Assembly (NCBI GenBank): GCA_030600525.1
Contig: JAUVLX010000151.1
Span: 1-8,119 of the forward strand
Reading direction: 5' to 3'
Length of the DNA stretch: 8,119 nt
DNA from: Desulfobulbus sp.
GTDB lineage: Bacteria; Desulfobacterota; Desulfobulbia; Desulfobulbales; Desulfobulbaceae
Part shown: one piece after another, positions 6,000 through 8,119 of the stretch
Position numbering within the stretch: the stretch's first letter is position 1
How the letters are laid out: every line of letters begins with the position of its first letter
Position numbers and translations under genes: made by a program
Notes under the pieces: model-generated
What the model was told of the DNA's origin: nothing
The model's database searches: none
Seen by the model: the letters and a program-made list of their open reading frames with translations, nothing else

Positions 6000-8119
6000 A
6001 GTTCCCCCTTTTTCTGTGGATGAATAGAAAATGGAAGCGTATGTCTGAAAACATGCTCTCTAAAAAAGGCAATGGTCGTTTCGCGGTTAAAAAGGATACG
6101 AATCTGTTCTGGAATAAGATCGGAAATGTCGTTTTTCATAATTGACATCTTGTATTCGATATGTGGTGCAAAACGATTATCAAGATACCAAGCATAAAAT
6201 AATCCAAAAAAGAGCCCAGGTGGCGTAAATCCTTCATCAAAATTAAGCATCCGGGTGAAAATACTTTCAGAATAAAGAACAGGTTGCATTTTACAAAACT
6301 GGAGATAGGCAGCAATCTGCTCAAACGTTAAATAACTCTTTAGCTGTTCTCCTTCACGCAGCTGCAGTTTATACATTTTTCCTACATCATAGTCATGATG
6401 GGTAACTGTCACCATCTCCTTTACATGAGCATAATTACCTAAAAGAGATTGGCCTAGGGCAATAAGAAAAACTACCTCAAAACGATTAATGTTCTTTGTC
6501 TGGTCCTGGCGAATTTTTATTTTCTGGTCAACCGGATCATAAAAAGAAAAGACATTGTCCCACTGCTGACTTCTTTTCCAGCAGTCCTCAGCAATCAACG
6601 TTATTCCTCGAAAATACTTAAGATGCTCAAACAATATGTCAGGATGTAACCAAGTGAGTTCCACCAAACGATCTAATAACCAACGCCTCTGCGCCTCTTC
6701 CATTTTTTGAGGAAGAACTGAATGGTTTGTGACTGTCTCGGTGCTCAAAAAACGCATCAACGATTGAATTTTTGCGTACCGAAAACAGGGTAGTTGTTTT
6801 ACAGGGTACATACCCGAAAAGCTAAAATCAGCTTCCGGCAAGGCGGATGGTTCTGAAACGTGCTCAAGAAACTCGGAGTTTTTTAATGCCCATAGAGTTT
6901 TAATTGCACCTGCCAGAGCGGCCGGATCATGTTGAATAACACCCCGATTCTGCAATTGCATTTCAGAATAAATACGAGCAGCAACGGTTCTAAAGCCCAG
7001 AGCTTCAACACCATGACGATCAAAATAAATAGGTTCTTTATCCTCAAGGGCGTAGCGTTGCAAAGTCGATCCGGGGACCTCCCGCATATTGAGCCCTAAA
7101 ACAGAGGTAAATAAATTCTGGACACCGCCAGGTATATTTCGGTGATAGGCGCGGATAAGATCTGATACATAAAATTTTCTACCTGGTGAATCACGTGCTG
7201 TATCTGTCTCTCCTTTCTGTACCCAAATATTGGCTACAAGCAATTTTAACGCAGAATGATTTTGCCGAATGGCATCAGCGAGCCCTGGTACCTGTAAAAT
7301 AGGGATAATGGAAGTGTACAGGCTTCCTGGAGCAAATACTATGATATCAGCAGAGGCGATAAGCTGCACCACCTCTGGTTGAAGATAAGGTTTTCTACTG
7401 AATTCCATCAAAACCCTATCCACGGGATACCCTCGCCGGGCGTGGCTTGACTTGTATTCACTGGTCACCAACACCCCATTGTCATAGAGAATTTGCAATT
7501 GCGACGAGGTGGTCGTACAGGGAAAAACGCTATTTTTTCGAGTTCCAATAAAATGTTCTACTTGCGCCAACCCGCGTATAGTAGCAGTTCTTACCACCTG
7601 GTGAGAGGCGATGAGGTGGTTGGCCGTGAGTTTGGGGTCAAGCTGTTTATAAATGGCTGCTGCGAGGAGCACGTTTCCCAGACATTGGGGCCGATAAAGC
7701 GTAGGTACAAGCCGCTCATCGTTGAACAGTTGTCTAGCCAGATCATAAAAAAAGTTTCTGAGTACTACAGGAAGGATGTCTAGGTCAGCCCCGGTATCGG
7801 CAAGAAGATCGACCGGAGATTGCGGGCAAGATATAAATCGATAATTAAAAATTGCATGCAACGCTTGAGCAACCTTAACAGCCAACCTATCATCTAACTG
7901 ATAACGTTGAATTAAAGCATCTTTACGAACTGCCGAGAGAAGAACATGGCGTAGGTCGCCAAGGGCAATAAGCGGAAGATCCTTAAGCAGTTCACCGGTG
8001 GAACCGCCGTCGTCGGTGACACACACAACTGAGTGAAGCTTGGGGAAGACTTCCTTCATTCCGGTAAAAGGTGTATCTTTCCACGACTGGCGTTTGGAAT
8101 CACCGCCGATAATATTGGA
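5996..8119 (-). CDS. CofD/YvcK-like protein with long novel C-terminal region, 5' end missing
   Basis: The frame stays open to the right edge, so the ATG at 8059 is internal: the 20 codons before it encode SNIIGGDSKRQSW and onward, which is the first strand and glycine loop of the fold. Visible are 707 residues. Residues ~1-412 match the CofD/YvcK family: VTDDGGSTG (34-42), GDLRHVLL (54-61), CLGNVLLAA (146-154), FAPGSLYTSIIP (262-273) and NIWVQKGETD (297-306). CofD transfers a phospholactyl group in F420 synthesis. YvcK/gluconeogenesis factor binds UDP-sugars and controls carbon flow and cell-wall growth. The APGSLYTSIIP and QKGETD motifs are nearer YvcK. The usual GGGTG loop reads GGDSK. Residues ~413-707, rich in aromatics and without a signal peptide or obvious membrane helix, match nothing I know; YvcK itself is only about 320 residues. 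The stop overlaps the kinase start (ATGA). Family call firm, substrate unknown. Confidence 0.87.
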   Translation of the reverse strand, partial: SNIIGGDSKRQSWKDTPFTGMKEVFPKLHSVVCVTDDGGSTGELLKDLPLIALGDLRHVLLSAVRKDALIQRYQLDDRLAVKVAQALHAIFNYRFISCPQSPVDLLADTGADLDILPVVLRNFFYDLARQLFNDERLVPTLYRPQCLGNVLLAAAIYKQLDPKLTANHLIASHQVVRTATIRGLAQVEHFIGTRKNSVFPCTTTSSQLQILYDNGVLVTSEYKSSHARRGYPVDRVLMEFSRKPYLQPEVVQLIASADIIVFAPGSLYTSIIPILQVPGLADAIRQNHSALKLLVANIWVQKGETDTARDSPGRKFYVSDLIRAYHRNIPGGVQNLFTSVLGLNMREVPGSTLQRYALEDKEPIYFDRHGVEALGFRTVAARIYSEMQLQNRGVIQHDPAALAGAIKTLWALKNSEFLEHVSEPSALPEADFSFSGMYPVKQLPCFRYAKIQSLMRFLSTETVTNHSVLPQKMEEAQRRWLLDRLVELTWLHPDILFEHLKYFRGITLIAEDCWKRSQQWDNVFSFYDPVDQKIKIRQDQTKNINRFEVVFLIALGQSLLGNYAHVKEMVTVTHHDYDVGKMYKLQLREGEQLKSYLTFEQIAAYLQFCKMQPVLYSESIFTRMLNFDEGFTPPGLFFGLFYAWYLDNRFAPHIEYKMSIMKNDISDLIPEQIRILFNRETTIAFFREHVFRHTLPFSIHPQKKGEL

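Noticed and set aside
7493..7783. 96-codon plus-strand open frame
   Set aside because: It is antisense to the conserved CofD/YvcK core; no motif.
5996..8059. Taking the ATG at 8059 as the start of the CofD/YvcK-like gene
   Set aside because: The 20 codons upstream in the same frame have no stop and encode the first strand and glycine loop of the fold, so the true start lies beyond the window.
1..8119. CRISPR arrays, tRNAs, insertion sequences, attachment sites
   Set aside because: No regularly spaced repeats, tRNA-like folds, transposase genes or terminal repeats were seen; the window is almost fully coding on the minus strand.

Overview
The window is a compact block of genes that all read on the minus strand, so the biological order runs from the right edge (8119) to the left edge (1). 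The base composition is moderate (mid-40s % GC by eye). The gene types suggest a Gram-negative, Desulfobacterota-like (deltaproteobacterial) genome: NtrB-like hybrid histidine kinases with GIAHDFNN boxes, a PAS domain with a C-x10-C-x2-CP cysteine motif, receiver-only regulators and a long CofD/YvcK-like protein. This assignment is an inference from family style, not from a marker gene. No tRNA, rRNA, CRISPR array or insertion sequence was found.

Right half (8119 to 4269). The window opens inside a CofD/YvcK-family protein whose true start lies beyond the right edge. It has about 410 residues of recognisable CofD/YvcK-like fold followed by about 295 residues I do not recognise. Its stop codon overlaps the start of a membrane-anchored hybrid histidine kinase (TM-PAS-HisKA-HATPase-REC) in an ATGA junction.

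Centre (4272 to 1929). The kinase is joined by a second ATGA junction to a receiver-only response regulator. That gene in turn overlaps a soluble hybrid kinase of layout REC-PAS-HisKA-HATPase-REC. The three genes make a self-contained phosphorelay with two transmitters and four receivers, but no DNA-binding, cyclase or HPt output domain is encoded in the window.

Left part (1928 to 1). After a 64-bp gap comes a protein with a C-terminal J-domain (HPD motif) on a large unrecognised N-terminal region. A third ATGA junction leads to an ABC exporter subunit, of which only the transmembrane domain is in the window; its ATPase domain is cut off by the left edge.

How they may work together (inference): the four genes from the CofD-like protein to the second kinase are almost certainly one translationally coupled operon. 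The simplest reading is a signalling unit in which a nucleotide- or cofactor-related enzyme is made with a kinase/receiver relay. The J-domain/ABC pair may be a second transcription unit or the distal part of the same one. The CofD-like protein with a novel C-terminal half, coupled to a two-kinase relay without output, is the most interesting part of the window.
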